A stretch of DNA of 6,153 bases from contig JAHEEB010000283.1 of NCBI GenBank assembly GCA_024640925.1, forward strand, positions 1 to 6,153, read 5' to 3'. The first letter of the stretch is position 1. Each line of letters begins with the position of its first letter. Under the pieces are notes generated by a model. It saw nothing but the letters and a program-made list of their open reading frames with translations, did no database searches and was not told where the DNA came from. The translations under genes were made by a program, and so were the position numbers. This stretch comes from Bacteroidota bacterium. GTDB lineage: Bacteria > Bacteroidota > Bacteroidia > Bacteroidales > UBA10428. Shown here in pieces: positions 1 through 6,153 of this stretch.

Positions 1-528
1 ACTGTCCAGCAATAAATTTATGCTGCTATAAATACTTTCCTGGCTATCAAAAGCCGGGGTTAAATTGTTATCATCAAAGGCCTGCGAATAGGGCATATCA
101 CCGAAGAGGTCTGTCATTGTACCCAATGAATATGCCATCAACACCTCAGCCACACCCTGATAATGAGGAGCACCCTGGGTTCTTGCTTGTGCAATCATAC
201 GGTGTAAATCGGCCATCGGACCAGCATACATACCCCAACGCCACACATTATTTACATCGCTCTGTGTAAAATTATATACATCAAAGGCAATTGCCTGGTT
301 ACCAACTCCAGCATATTGTTGCATCCATAAACAAATAGGTCTGCTAAAATCACCACCAAGCTGGTAAGCCAATCCAGCCTCTATTGTTGGAAGAACAGGA
401 GCAAATGATACTTCTTCCGGATTGTTTACATCATTATTCAAATCCGTATCAATCCATTTGTCACATGAGGTAAATACAATTACAATCATTGTAAACGCCC
501 CAAGCAGTTGAAATATTCTGTTTTTCAT
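1..528 (-). CDS. SusD/RagB-family outer-membrane lipoprotein, N-terminal part (runs off left edge)
   Basis: This is the first 176 codons of a SusD-like nutrient-binding lipoprotein; the rest lies beyond base 1. The start is the ATG at 528-526. It gives a short basic N-terminus (MKNR), a hydrophobic stretch at residues 6-20 and a lipobox FTSC, with Cys22 as the predicted lipidation site; Phe at -3 is slightly atypical but acceptable. The mature part has the SusD-like hallmarks: a NNPEEVSFAPVLPTIEAG region at about 35-52, a helical segment at 121-136, TDLFGDMPYSQAF at 139-151, and TPAFDSQESIYSSI at 157-170. The GDMPYS motif and the overall look fit the SusD-like_2 branch (Pfam PF12771) better than classical starch-binding SusD. 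By family knowledge such proteins cap the SusC barrel at the cell surface and capture the ligand. The gene begins 43 bp after the SusC-like stop, with only an A-rich leader, so the two are almost certainly co-transcribed. The ligand is unknown. Confidence 0.93.
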   Translation of the reverse strand, partial: MKNRIFQLLGAFTMIVIVFTSCDKWIDTDLNNDVNNPEEVSFAPVLPTIEAGLAYQLGGDFSRPICLWMQQYAGVGNQAIAFDVYNFTQSDVNNVWRWGMYAGPMADLHRMIAQARTQGAPHYQGVAEVLMAYSLGTMTDLFGDMPYSQAFDDNNLTPAFDSQESIYSSINLLLDS

Positions 529-571
529 AATCTTTTCATTTTATTTTTTTACAATTAGCACTTAAAACTGG

Positions 572-3500
572 TTAAAACAACAATTTTATCCCAATTGTAT
601 AACTCTTGGTATTTGGCATATTAAAGTAGTCAATCCCTTGAGCATTGTCAGCTCCCATTAGATTTGTTTCCGGATCGACTCCTTTATAGTCTGTATTTAA
701 CCATAGGTTATGAGCTGATAGAGAAATATCAAGTGCTTTGATAAAAGTCTTTTCGAATATAGAAGATGGAAGCGAATATGCCAAAGAAACTTCTCTTAAT
801 CGTACCCAGTCAGTTTTTTCAATAAAAGGTTCTGATGGACCAGAAAAACCTCCTCCTACTCCATTATACCAACCTTCATCAACAACTGCTAGTATATCAT
901 TCGCGCCAGAGGTCATAATTTTACCATCAGCGTCATAAACAAAATTATCGCCATCATTTTGTGATTTTAGGCCTTCTAACACTTTATCAGATCCACGATC
1001 TTCAGTTTCTTTAGCCATGCCAAAAGACACAAGAGCTCCTCTAGTGCCATTCCACATAATTCCACCTTTCTTTATATCGAGTAAAGCATATAGAGAAACT
1101 CCTTTATAAGAGATTGTAGAATTGAAACCTGCTGTCCAATCTGGCAATGACGAACCAAATGAGTTTTCCTCAGAAGAAAGCATTGGATAACCATATGTTG
1201 AATTGGGTTGTCCACCAACTGTTTCACGGCTGTCGATTACAACATTTCCATTCGCATCTTTCTCAAATTGAGTTCCGAACATAGAACCATAAGCAAATCC
1301 TTTTACAGCACGTATTTGGGCACCCTCAAAACCTCCAAGAAACACGTTATCAACTCCTGGAGCAAGTTCAAGAACTTCATTTTTTATTTTACTAAAATTA
1401 ACACCAACCTGCCAACCAAAATCATTTACTTTAATAATTTCAGCATCAGCAGTAATCTCAATTCCCTTATTTTCCATAGATGCAGCATTCATCGCAACCT
1501 CATTATACCCTGAAGTAGATGCAACCGGAACAAAAAGGATCAAATCGGTACTTTTGTTGTCAAAATAAGTAAGTCCTAAACCAATTCTGTTATTTAAAAC
1601 TTTCACATCAATACCGGCTTCAATATTTCTTGAGAACTCAGGTTTTAAATCTGGATTTCCCTTGCCATTCCCCCACATAAAACCAGTATAACCTTCGAAA
1701 GGGAATGAAATACCTGGTGTCCAACCATCTCCATAATTTGCAAGATTATAATTTGATTTGGTCATATACACACCTGCATCATTAGCCGTTTTTGCAATAG
1801 ATGCACGGAGTTTACCAAAACTCAACACATTATTTCCTTTTAATCCAGACAATTCACTAAAAATAAAGCTGGCACTAGCCGAGGGGAAGAAAAAAGAATT
1901 ATTATCAGATGGTAATGTGGTTGACCATTCTTGTCTACCAGTAAAATTTAAATTGGCAAACCCTTTATAATTAATATCAGCTGAACCATAAAATGCTGCC
2001 GTCCTATATTTAGAATTATATTGTCTTGATAAGATAGATGAAGCATTACTTAAATTATAAAAATCGGGCTGAGTTAACCCATCACCCTGTACATAGAGTT
2101 GTTCATAGGTACTTTGGAACATATTATTTCCAACCATTACATTTGCAGTAATATCAGATGTTATTTGTTTTGACATATTCAAAATCAAATCGCTGTTTAA
2201 ATCCCAGCTGGTATGATTATCTAATTGTATCCGCCCGGCATTAACCGCTCCGGAATAAAGAGCAAAATGACCATTACGTCTGTCACTTGAGAAATCGTTT
2301 CCAAGTTTGTATTGCAAGGTCATCCAGTCAAATATTTTAAGATTAAATCCGGCATAACCAATAATCCGGTTCACATCATCTGTGAAAATATTTTTATTTA
2401 CTGTCCAATATGGATTATCATATATTGCAGAACCTCCTAACTGACCTCTATAGCTCCTAGGTGTACCATCAGAGAACATGTATGCCTCGGGAGTGTTGAC
2501 TGGATCGTCATATCCATTTGAATTATCAAATGAAATTGGAGTACGTAATAAACAGAGCATAACTCCTGATAAATTTGAACCCTGTTGTATACGATCTCCT
2601 CCTGATTTTATAAAATTAGCACTTCCCAAAATAGTTAACCTTTTACCTAATTTAGAATCGCCTGTAATTTTAAACGATGTTTTTTTATAGGTATTGTTTG
2701 GAATAATTCCTGTAGTGTTTAATTGGGTACCACTAACATAAAAACTGGATGTTTCAGATCCACCTGATGCAGTAATTGAATTATTAAAAGTGATACCTGT
2801 TTGAAAAAAGGTACCGAGATTATCATATGGTTCAAACTTCTCGGCCGCACTTGGGTCACTTTGCCCAACCAACACACCGTGTTTATCATACGCATAGTCA
2901 CTGTTATCCCAATACATAGAATCAACATTTGGCCCCCATGAGTATCGGTTATGGGTTTCAGGTGACATCCATTCTCCACCCTGACCCTGAACAAACTTAT
3001 TCTGCAATTCGGGTAGTTTATTTACTTTATCAAATGTTACAGAGGATGTAATTGTTACTTTAACTTTATCCCCTGCTTTTCCTTTTTTTGTCGTAACCAT
3101 AATTACGCCATTTGCAGCTCTGATACCATATAGAGCAGTTGCAGCACCTCCTTTTAATACAGAAATTGATTCAATATCATCCGGATTTAAGTCGATGGCT
3201 CTGTTTGAATAATTAACACCATCCAAAAGGTTGTTATTTCCATTATCAGGATTTCCTGAATAATTCATGGAGTTATCAATTGGGACACCATCAACAATAA
3301 ATAGAGGCTGGTTTGAACCAGTAATAGATGCATTACCACGTATGGTAATATAACTGGCGCTACCTGCAGCTCCGGATGAACTGGTAACCTGTACACCTGA
3401 AATTTTCCCATTCAGTGAGTTTAACATGTTAGCGTTAGGAACTTTTGTGATGTTTTCTCCTTTAACATCCTGAACAGCATATCCCAAATTTTTCTTTTCT

Positions 3501-3838
3501 CTGGTAATACCCAAAGCTGTCACAATAACCTCCTGCATTTCAGTTACTTCAGGAGCCATTTCAACATTTATTGTAGTTTGGCCTCCAACAACCAACTCCT
3601 GCTCTTTCATTCCAATGAATGTAAACACAATGGTCGCATCGGCAGGTACTAAAAGTGTGTAGGCACCTTCTACATTGGTAGTTGTGCCAGTAGTTGCTCC
3701 TTTCACAACTACACTAACCCCTGGTAGGGCACTTCCGTCTTCGGTACTTGTGACCTTACCGGAAATTTGTATTTCCTGCGCATTGGACCATATCCCAATC
3801 AGCATCAGGAATACAAGCAAGCTTGTAATTCTTTTCAT
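572..3838 (-). CDS. SusC/RagA-family TonB-dependent outer-membrane receptor
   Basis: This is a complete 1088-residue receptor that imports a bulky nutrient across the outer membrane using TonB energy, working with the SusD-like protein encoded next. The ATG at 3838 opens a clear signal peptide (MKR, hydrophobic 6-16, cleavage probably SNA20|Q21). Residues about 24-95 form a carboxypeptidase-regulatory-like beta-sandwich (ISGKVTSTEDGSALPGVSV). The SusC/RagA signature VTALGITREKKNLGYAVQ spans 106-123. The plug domain lies at about 115-255, with QPLFIVDGVPIDN at 177-189 and DIESISVLKGGAATALYG followed by IRAANGVIMVTTKKGK at 221-254. The remainder is the 22-strand-type barrel, with the late GVDPETN motif at 1053-1059 and a C-terminal aromatic (KLLF) expected for BAM insertion. 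There is no STN domain before the beta-sandwich, so direct FecR-type signalling is unlikely. Length and domain order are normal for the family, with no frameshift. The substrate cannot be deduced; glycans are commonest, while peptides or other polymers are possible. Confidence 0.97.
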   Translation of the reverse strand: MKRITSLLVFLMLIGIWSNAQEIQISGKVTSTEDGSALPGVSVVVKGATTGTTTNVEGAYTLLVPADATIVFTFIGMKEQELVVGGQTTINVEMAPEVTEMQEVIVTALGITREKKNLGYAVQDVKGENITKVPNANMLNSLNGKISGVQVTSSSGAAGSASYITIRGNASITGSNQPLFIVDGVPIDNSMNYSGNPDNGNNNLLDGVNYSNRAIDLNPDDIESISVLKGGAATALYGIRAANGVIMVTTKKGKAGDKVKVTITSSVTFDKVNKLPELQNKFVQGQGGEWMSPETHNRYSWGPNVDSMYWDNSDYAYDKHGVLVGQSDPSAAEKFEPYDNLGTFFQTGITFNNSITASGGSETSSFYVSGTQLNTTGIIPNNTYKKTSFKITGDSKLGKRLTILGSANFIKSGGDRIQQGSNLSGVMLCLLRTPISFDNSNGYDDPVNTPEAYMFSDGTPRSYRGQLGGSAIYDNPYWTVNKNIFTDDVNRIIGYAGFNLKIFDWMTLQYKLGNDFSSDRRNGHFALYSGAVNAGRIQLDNHTSWDLNSDLILNMSKQITSDITANVMVGNNMFQSTYEQLYVQGDGLTQPDFYNLSNASSILSRQYNSKYRTAAFYGSADINYKGFANLNFTGRQEWSTTLPSDNNSFFFPSASASFIFSELSGLKGNNVLSFGKLRASIAKTANDAGVYMTKSNYNLANYGDGWTPGISFPFEGYTGFMWGNGKGNPDLKPEFSRNIEAGIDVKVLNNRIGLGLTYFDNKSTDLILFVPVASTSGYNEVAMNAASMENKGIEITADAEIIKVNDFGWQVGVNFSKIKNEVLELAPGVDNVFLGGFEGAQIRAVKGFAYGSMFGTQFEKDANGNVVIDSRETVGGQPNSTYGYPMLSSEENSFGSSLPDWTAGFNSTISYKGVSLYALLDIKKGGIMWNGTRGALVSFGMAKETEDRGSDKVLEGLKSQNDGDNFVYDADGKIMTSGANDILAVVDEGWYNGVGGGFSGPSEPFIEKTDWVRLREVSLAYSLPSSIFEKTFIKALDISLSAHNLWLNTDYKGVDPETNLMGADNAQGIDYFNMPNTKSYTIGIKLLF

Positions 3839-3916
3839 AGATCTTTGTTTTAGGTTTACAATAGGTTAAACAAAATGTTCAAAATAATACACTTCATTCA
3901 AAAACATAGGTTGTAT

Positions 3917-3924
3917 CAAATCTA
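3917..3924 (-). promoter_or_regulatory. Candidate -7 promoter element (TAGATTTG) for the SusC/SusD-like operon
   Basis: Read on the minus strand this is TAGATTTG, a full match to the Bacteroidetes -7 consensus TAnnTTTG and the only full match I found between the fabI terminator and the receptor start. It would place the transcript start near 3910 and give an untranslated leader of about 70 nt. There is no good TTTG/TTG -33 element at the expected 17-23 bp spacing; the spacer holds a nine-T run on this strand instead. A promoter with a weak -33 box may need an activator. Confidence 0.4.
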
Positions 3925-4032
3925 GTAAAAAAAAACGATTTTGAATATCTGGCAGAAAGAAAGATTATCAAGGATATAAAGAGAATTGTTTAGAATATTC
4001 AGAAATAATGTATTGAAATGCAATTTTTCCCC

Positions 4033-4050
4033 ATTTCAAACGTTTGCAAT
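4033..4050. promoter_or_regulatory. CG-centred 18-bp near-palindrome, possible LacI-type operator
   Basis: ATTTCAAACGTTTGCAAT has a perfect 10-bp core CAAACGTTTG (4037-4046). It extends on both sides to 18 bp with a single mismatched pair (T4036/C4047). A symmetric site with a central CG flanked by A and T runs is the usual shape of LacI-family operators. It lies about 110 bp upstream of the candidate -7 element and about 195 bp upstream of the SusC-like start. That distance suits an activator or a looping repressor more than simple promoter occlusion, unless the true promoter is further upstream. No regulator gene is present in the window. Confidence 0.45.
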
Positions 4051-4077
4051 CAAATTTTTAATTTCTTTTATTAATAC

Positions 4078-4099
4078 TTAATGTATATATATGCATTAA
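4078..4099. repeat. 22-bp AT-rich near-palindrome
   Basis: The arms TTAATG (4078-4083) and CATTAA (4094-4099) flank a TATA-rich centre. Across all 22 bp only the pair T4084/G4093 is mismatched. The left nine bases TTAATGTAT recur in inverted orientation as ATACATTAA at 4169-4177. It could be a second regulator site, an intrinsically bent or easily melted segment, or a chance product of the AT-rich composition. A transcription terminator is unlikely, because the stem is almost all A:T and no T-tract follows it directly. Confidence 0.35.
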
Positions 4100-4237
4100 T
4101 AAACAATGTATTTTTTATTAACATTGCGTTCATTTCTTTCAACACCCCTGTTTTTATGCCTGTTATACATACATTAATCTGAACTATCTAAAGAGGAAAG
4201 GAAAAAGTCTTATTCTATTCGCATAACGTGATCCTGT

Positions 4238-4264
4238 AAAAAGGGCAAGAATATCCTTGCCCTT
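4238..4264 (-). terminator. Rho-independent terminator of fabI
   Basis: The arms AAGGGCAAG (4241-4249) and CTTGCCCTT (4256-4264) form a perfect 9-bp stem around a 6-nt loop. On the minus strand the stem is followed at once by a TTTTTA tract (4242 down to 4237, partly shared with the stem base). It begins 24 bp past the fabI stop codon. The T-tract is present only for minus-strand transcription, so it should end the fabI transcript and insulate it from the receptor operon. Confidence 0.88.
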
Positions 4265-4288
4265 AAATATTTTATAACATATTATTAA

Positions 4289-5125
4289 TCAGTCTCCAAC
4301 AACATCATGGAAACTTTGTTCATATTGGCTCATGGCCTTAAGGCTCATACCCATGCTGGAGAAACCTCCATCGTGGAAAAGGTTTTGCATGGTAACTTTT
4401 TTGGTTAAATCGGAAAATAATGTAATACAATAATTAGCACAATCTTCGGCATTGGCATTTCCGAGTGGAGACATACGTTCGGAAAAATCGAGCAAACGGT
4501 CAATTCCTTTAACTCCGCTTCCAGCTGTAGTCAGGGTTGGTGATTGAGAAACGGTATTAACCCTGATTTTTTTATCTCGTCCATATATATAGCCAAAGCT
4601 TCGGGCTATTGATTCAAGTAATGATTTTGCATCGGCCATATCATTATAACCATAAAGGGTACGTTGAGCTGCAACATAAGAAAGAGCTACAACAGACCCC
4701 CACTCTTTTATCGCATCAAGACTCCGGCACACAAGAAGAACCTTATGAAATGAAAGAGCTGAAATATCAAGTGTTTTCTGGTAAAAATCGTAATTAAGGT
4801 TATCGTATGAGAGTCCTTTACGAACATTGGGCGACATGCCAATAGAGTGCAGTATAAAATCAATCTTACCTCCGAAAATCTCCATAGACTTCGAAATCAG
4901 ATTTTTCAATTCATCAACATTGGTAGCATCGGCAGGAATAATCTGAGACTTTGTTATAGAAGCCAGTGCCTCTAATTCCCCTAAACGAAGTGCAACCGGA
5001 GTGTTTGTTAAAACAAGTTCAGCACCTTCTTCGTGAGCTTTCAAAGCCACTTGCCAGGCTATTGACTTTTCGTTCAGAGCCCCAAAAATAATTCCTTTTT
5101 TACCTTTTAGTAAATTATAAGCCAT
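4289..5125 (-). CDS. fabI: Enoyl-[acyl-carrier-protein] reductase, FabI type
   Basis: This complete 278-residue short-chain dehydrogenase-fold enzyme carries out the last step of each fatty acid elongation cycle, the NAD(P)H-dependent reduction of trans-2-enoyl-ACP in the cytoplasm. The FabI dinucleotide-binding loop is GALNEKSIAW at residues 15-24. DAT at 67-69 corresponds to the adenine-contacting segment, and HSIGMSP at 93-99 to the E. coli HSIGFAP loop; its Gly96 corresponds to the E. coli triclosan-sensitivity glycine Gly93. The active site shows the expected spacing Tyr150, Tyr160, Lys167 (E. coli Tyr146, Tyr156, Lys163). RVNTVSQSPTLTTAGSG (188-204) precedes the mobile substrate-binding loop, and HDGGFSSMGMS (251-261) is the usual C-terminal motif. 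It is about 16 residues longer than E. coli FabI, mainly a C-terminal tail. The ATG at 5125 directly precedes the first beta strand and follows an A/T-rich leader. It lies 136 bp downstream of recN on the same strand and ends before a strong terminator. Confidence 0.96.
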   Translation of the reverse strand: MAYNLLKGKKGIIFGALNEKSIAWQVALKAHEEGAELVLTNTPVALRLGELEALASITKSQIIPADATNVDELKNLISKSMEIFGGKIDFILHSIGMSPNVRKGLSYDNLNYDFYQKTLDISALSFHKVLLVCRSLDAIKEWGSVVALSYVAAQRTLYGYNDMADAKSLLESIARSFGYIYGRDKKIRVNTVSQSPTLTTAGSGVKGIDRLLDFSERMSPLGNANAEDCANYCITLFSDLTKKVTMQNLFHDGGFSSMGMSLKAMSQYEQSFHDVVGD

Positions 5126-5244
5126 TTCAAATTGTTTTGGTTTGAGTGGGTAAAGTTAGTCAAACAATTGATTTTAGCATACTCACTGATATTCAATGCC
5201 ATACACAATGAATTCTTCACTCTAAATCATAAACCCATACATGT

Positions 5245-5275
5245 CAACGATAAATATCGGATTAATTAAGTCCAA
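5245..5275 (-). promoter_or_regulatory. Weak candidate promoter for fabI overlapping the recN end
   Basis: On the minus strand a TTG (5275-5273) is separated by 20 bp from TATCGTTG (5252-5245), which matches the Bacteroidetes -7 consensus TAnnTTTG at all but one defined position. The spacing is right. It would give a leader of about 115 nt and would let fabI be transcribed independently of recN. Such short motifs arise easily in AT-rich DNA, so read-through from recN is an equally good explanation; there is no convincing terminator in the gap between the two genes. Confidence 0.25.
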
Positions 5276-6153
5276 GCAGTGCTTTTGCATTTTGAATTGC
5301 TGCATCGGTAAGTTGCTCTCCACTAAGCATTTTAGCTATTTCATTCAGCCTTTCTTCGTCATTTAGTTTTTTAATTCCAGTACGTGTTGATTCATGCTGA
5401 TGATCTTTATAAACAAGGAAATGAGTACTTCCTTTGCTCGCCACTTGTGGAAGGTGGGTAATATTTATAATCTGGGTCCCCTGTCCCATTTGTCTGATAA
5501 TATTTCCAACTTTATCGGCTATTTCTCCCGAAACACCTGAATCTATTTCGTCAAGTATCAGAGTTGGCATTCCAACAGAATCGGAAATCAGAGCTTTAAT
5601 GGCAAGCATCAGCCTGGAAAGTTCACCTCCAGAAGCTACTTTTGATACATCAAGGAGCGGATGGTTTTTGTTGGCAGTAAACATAAGAGATATGGAATCG
5701 ACGCCATCCGAAGAAACATCTTTTTCCTCACGATTAAAGGATATTCGGGCATGAGGCATACCCATATCCTTTAAAAAAAATTCGATTTTTTTCTCTATCT
5801 CGGAAAAGATAGAAATTCTTTTCTTTGAAAGGTCTTTAGCTACATTCAGAATTTCTGTTTTGTACTGCTGAATTTCTGTTTTAAGTTTTTCCAATCCTGA
5901 TTCTCCATCAACAGCTATCTCTAATTTGCTGTCGATTTCTTTAAAACGGGCAATTAATCCGCTACAATTTTGAACTTTATACTTCTGCAGCAGGCTATAC
6001 AATATATTCAACCTGTCTTTAATCTGATTGTGTCTGACCGGATCAAATTCAAGATGTTCGAAAGAATTGTTAATTTCTGAGTATAAATCTTTGAGGTCTA
6101 CCACAGACTGATTTATCCGCTGAAGGTATTCTATAGTTTTAGGAAATACGGTT
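5262..6153 (-). CDS. recN: DNA repair protein RecN, C-terminal part (runs off right edge)
   Basis: The reading frame is open to the right edge and shows 296 residues, about the C-terminal half of a protein normally near 550 residues. RecN is a cytoplasmic SMC-like ATPase acting in recombinational repair of double-strand breaks. The visible part begins with the second half of the long coiled coil (charged heptad-like helices, roughly visible residues 1-125, including QYKTEILNVAKDLSKKR). It then enters the C-terminal ATPase lobe: ABC signature ASGGELSRLMLAIK at visible 173-186, Walker B TLILDEIDSGVSG at 197-209, and the RecN-typical H-loop NITHLPQVAS at 230-239. The Walker A lobe must lie beyond the window. 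The GTG at 6104 is internal: sense codons continue upstream of it to the edge (reading VFPKTIEYLQRINQS). The stop TAA is at 5264-5262. The next gene downstream is fabI. All key residues of this lobe are intact. Confidence 0.96.
   Translation of the reverse strand, partial: TVFPKTIEYLQRINQSVVDLKDLYSEINNSFEHLEFDPVRHNQIKDRLNILYSLLQKYKVQNCSGLIARFKEIDSKLEIAVDGESGLEKLKTEIQQYKTEILNVAKDLSKKRISIFSEIEKKIEFFLKDMGMPHARISFNREEKDVSSDGVDSISLMFTANKNHPLLDVSKVASGGELSRLMLAIKALISDSVGMPTLILDEIDSGVSGEIADKVGNIIRQMGQGTQIINITHLPQVASKGSTHFLVYKDHQHESTRTGIKKLNDEERLNEIAKMLSGEQLTDAAIQNAKALLGLN

Larger units (their letters stand above)
3839..4237 (-). promoter_or_regulatory. Gene-free regulatory region upstream of the SusC/SusD-like operon
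   Basis: About 400 bp between the fabI terminator and the SusC-like start holds no credible coding sequence on either strand. It is very AT-rich. Going toward the receptor gene, it contains an inverted pair CAATGT/ACATTG (4104-4109 and 4121-4126), a 22-bp AT-rich near-palindrome, an 18-bp CG-centred near-palindrome, a nine-A tract and a -7-type promoter element. The bases just before the ATG (AAAACAAAGATCT on the minus strand) are A-rich with no Shine-Dalgarno motif, as is usual for Bacteroidetes translation starts. The regulatory role is inferred from position and from the symmetry of these elements. Confidence 0.6.

Noticed and set aside
525..539. An ATG at 539-537 opening a four-codon frame (MKRL) whose TGA overlaps the SusD-like start codon
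   Set aside because: It is out of frame with the lipoprotein and far too short to be called a gene. The overlap could in principle couple translation, but A-rich leaders produce such ATGs by chance.
1208..1513. Plus-strand open frame of about 100 codons inside the SusC-like gene
   Set aside because: It lies antisense and entirely within a well-supported receptor gene. Its product is low in complexity and resembles no family I know.
2719..2994. Minus-strand 91-codon frame within the SusC-like gene
   Set aside because: It is an alternative frame of the receptor barrel region, with no start context and no recognisable protein features.
5248..5259. CGATA/TATCG inverted repeat just after the recN stop as a terminator
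   Set aside because: The stem has only five pairs with a 2-nt loop, and no T-tract follows on the minus strand.
5434..5754. Plus-strand open frame of about 106 codons opposite the recN ATPase motifs
   Set aside because: It is the antisense shadow of the conserved Walker B and signature region of recN, with no independent coding signal.
5262..6104. The GTG at 6104 as the start of a short 280-residue RecN-like gene
   Set aside because: The same frame stays open to the window edge with RecN-like coiled-coil sequence, and RecN needs an N-terminal Walker A lobe. This is the tail of a full-length gene.
1..6153. tRNA, rRNA, CRISPR array, insertion sequence or phage attachment site
   Set aside because: No regularly spaced repeats, transposase motifs, terminal inverted repeats with target duplication, or cloverleaf-like segments were seen on either strand.

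Overview
The window reads as chromosomal DNA of a Bacteroidetes (Bacteroidota) bacterium. The evidence is a SusC/RagA-type TonB-dependent receptor followed directly by a SusD/RagB-type lipoprotein (a pairing confined essentially to that phylum), A-rich leaders without Shine-Dalgarno motifs, an AT-rich base composition, and a TAnnTTTG-type -7 element upstream of the receptor. The species cannot be fixed from the sequence.

All four genes lie on the minus strand, so transcription runs from right to left. At the right edge is the C-terminal half of recN (DNA repair ATPase), which runs off the window. After a 136-bp gap comes a complete fabI (enoyl-ACP reductase of fatty acid synthesis), closed by a clear rho-independent terminator just past its stop codon. 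A roughly 370-bp AT-rich gene-free stretch follows. It holds one good -7 promoter match, a CG-centred 18-bp near-palindrome that looks like a LacI-type operator, and a second 22-bp AT-rich near-palindrome. Then come the 1088-residue SusC-like receptor and, 43 bp downstream of its stop, the first 176 codons of the SusD-like lipoprotein, cut by the left edge.

The right part is therefore housekeeping (recN, fabI). The left part is a nutrient-acquisition operon with its own regulatory region, the two being separated by the fabI terminator. The SusD-like protein would sit on the outer leaflet as a lid on the SusC-like barrel and hand a ligand, most often a glycan or peptide, to TonB-driven import. 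No glycoside hydrolase, peptidase or regulator gene lies inside the window, so the substrate cannot be named. The receptor has a carboxypeptidase-regulatory-like N-terminal extension but no STN signalling domain, which argues against direct anti-sigma-factor signalling through it and makes the palindromes upstream the more likely regulatory sites.

I see no wholly novel system. The items most worth checking are the two palindromes upstream of the susC-like gene and the homopolymer tract in its candidate promoter.
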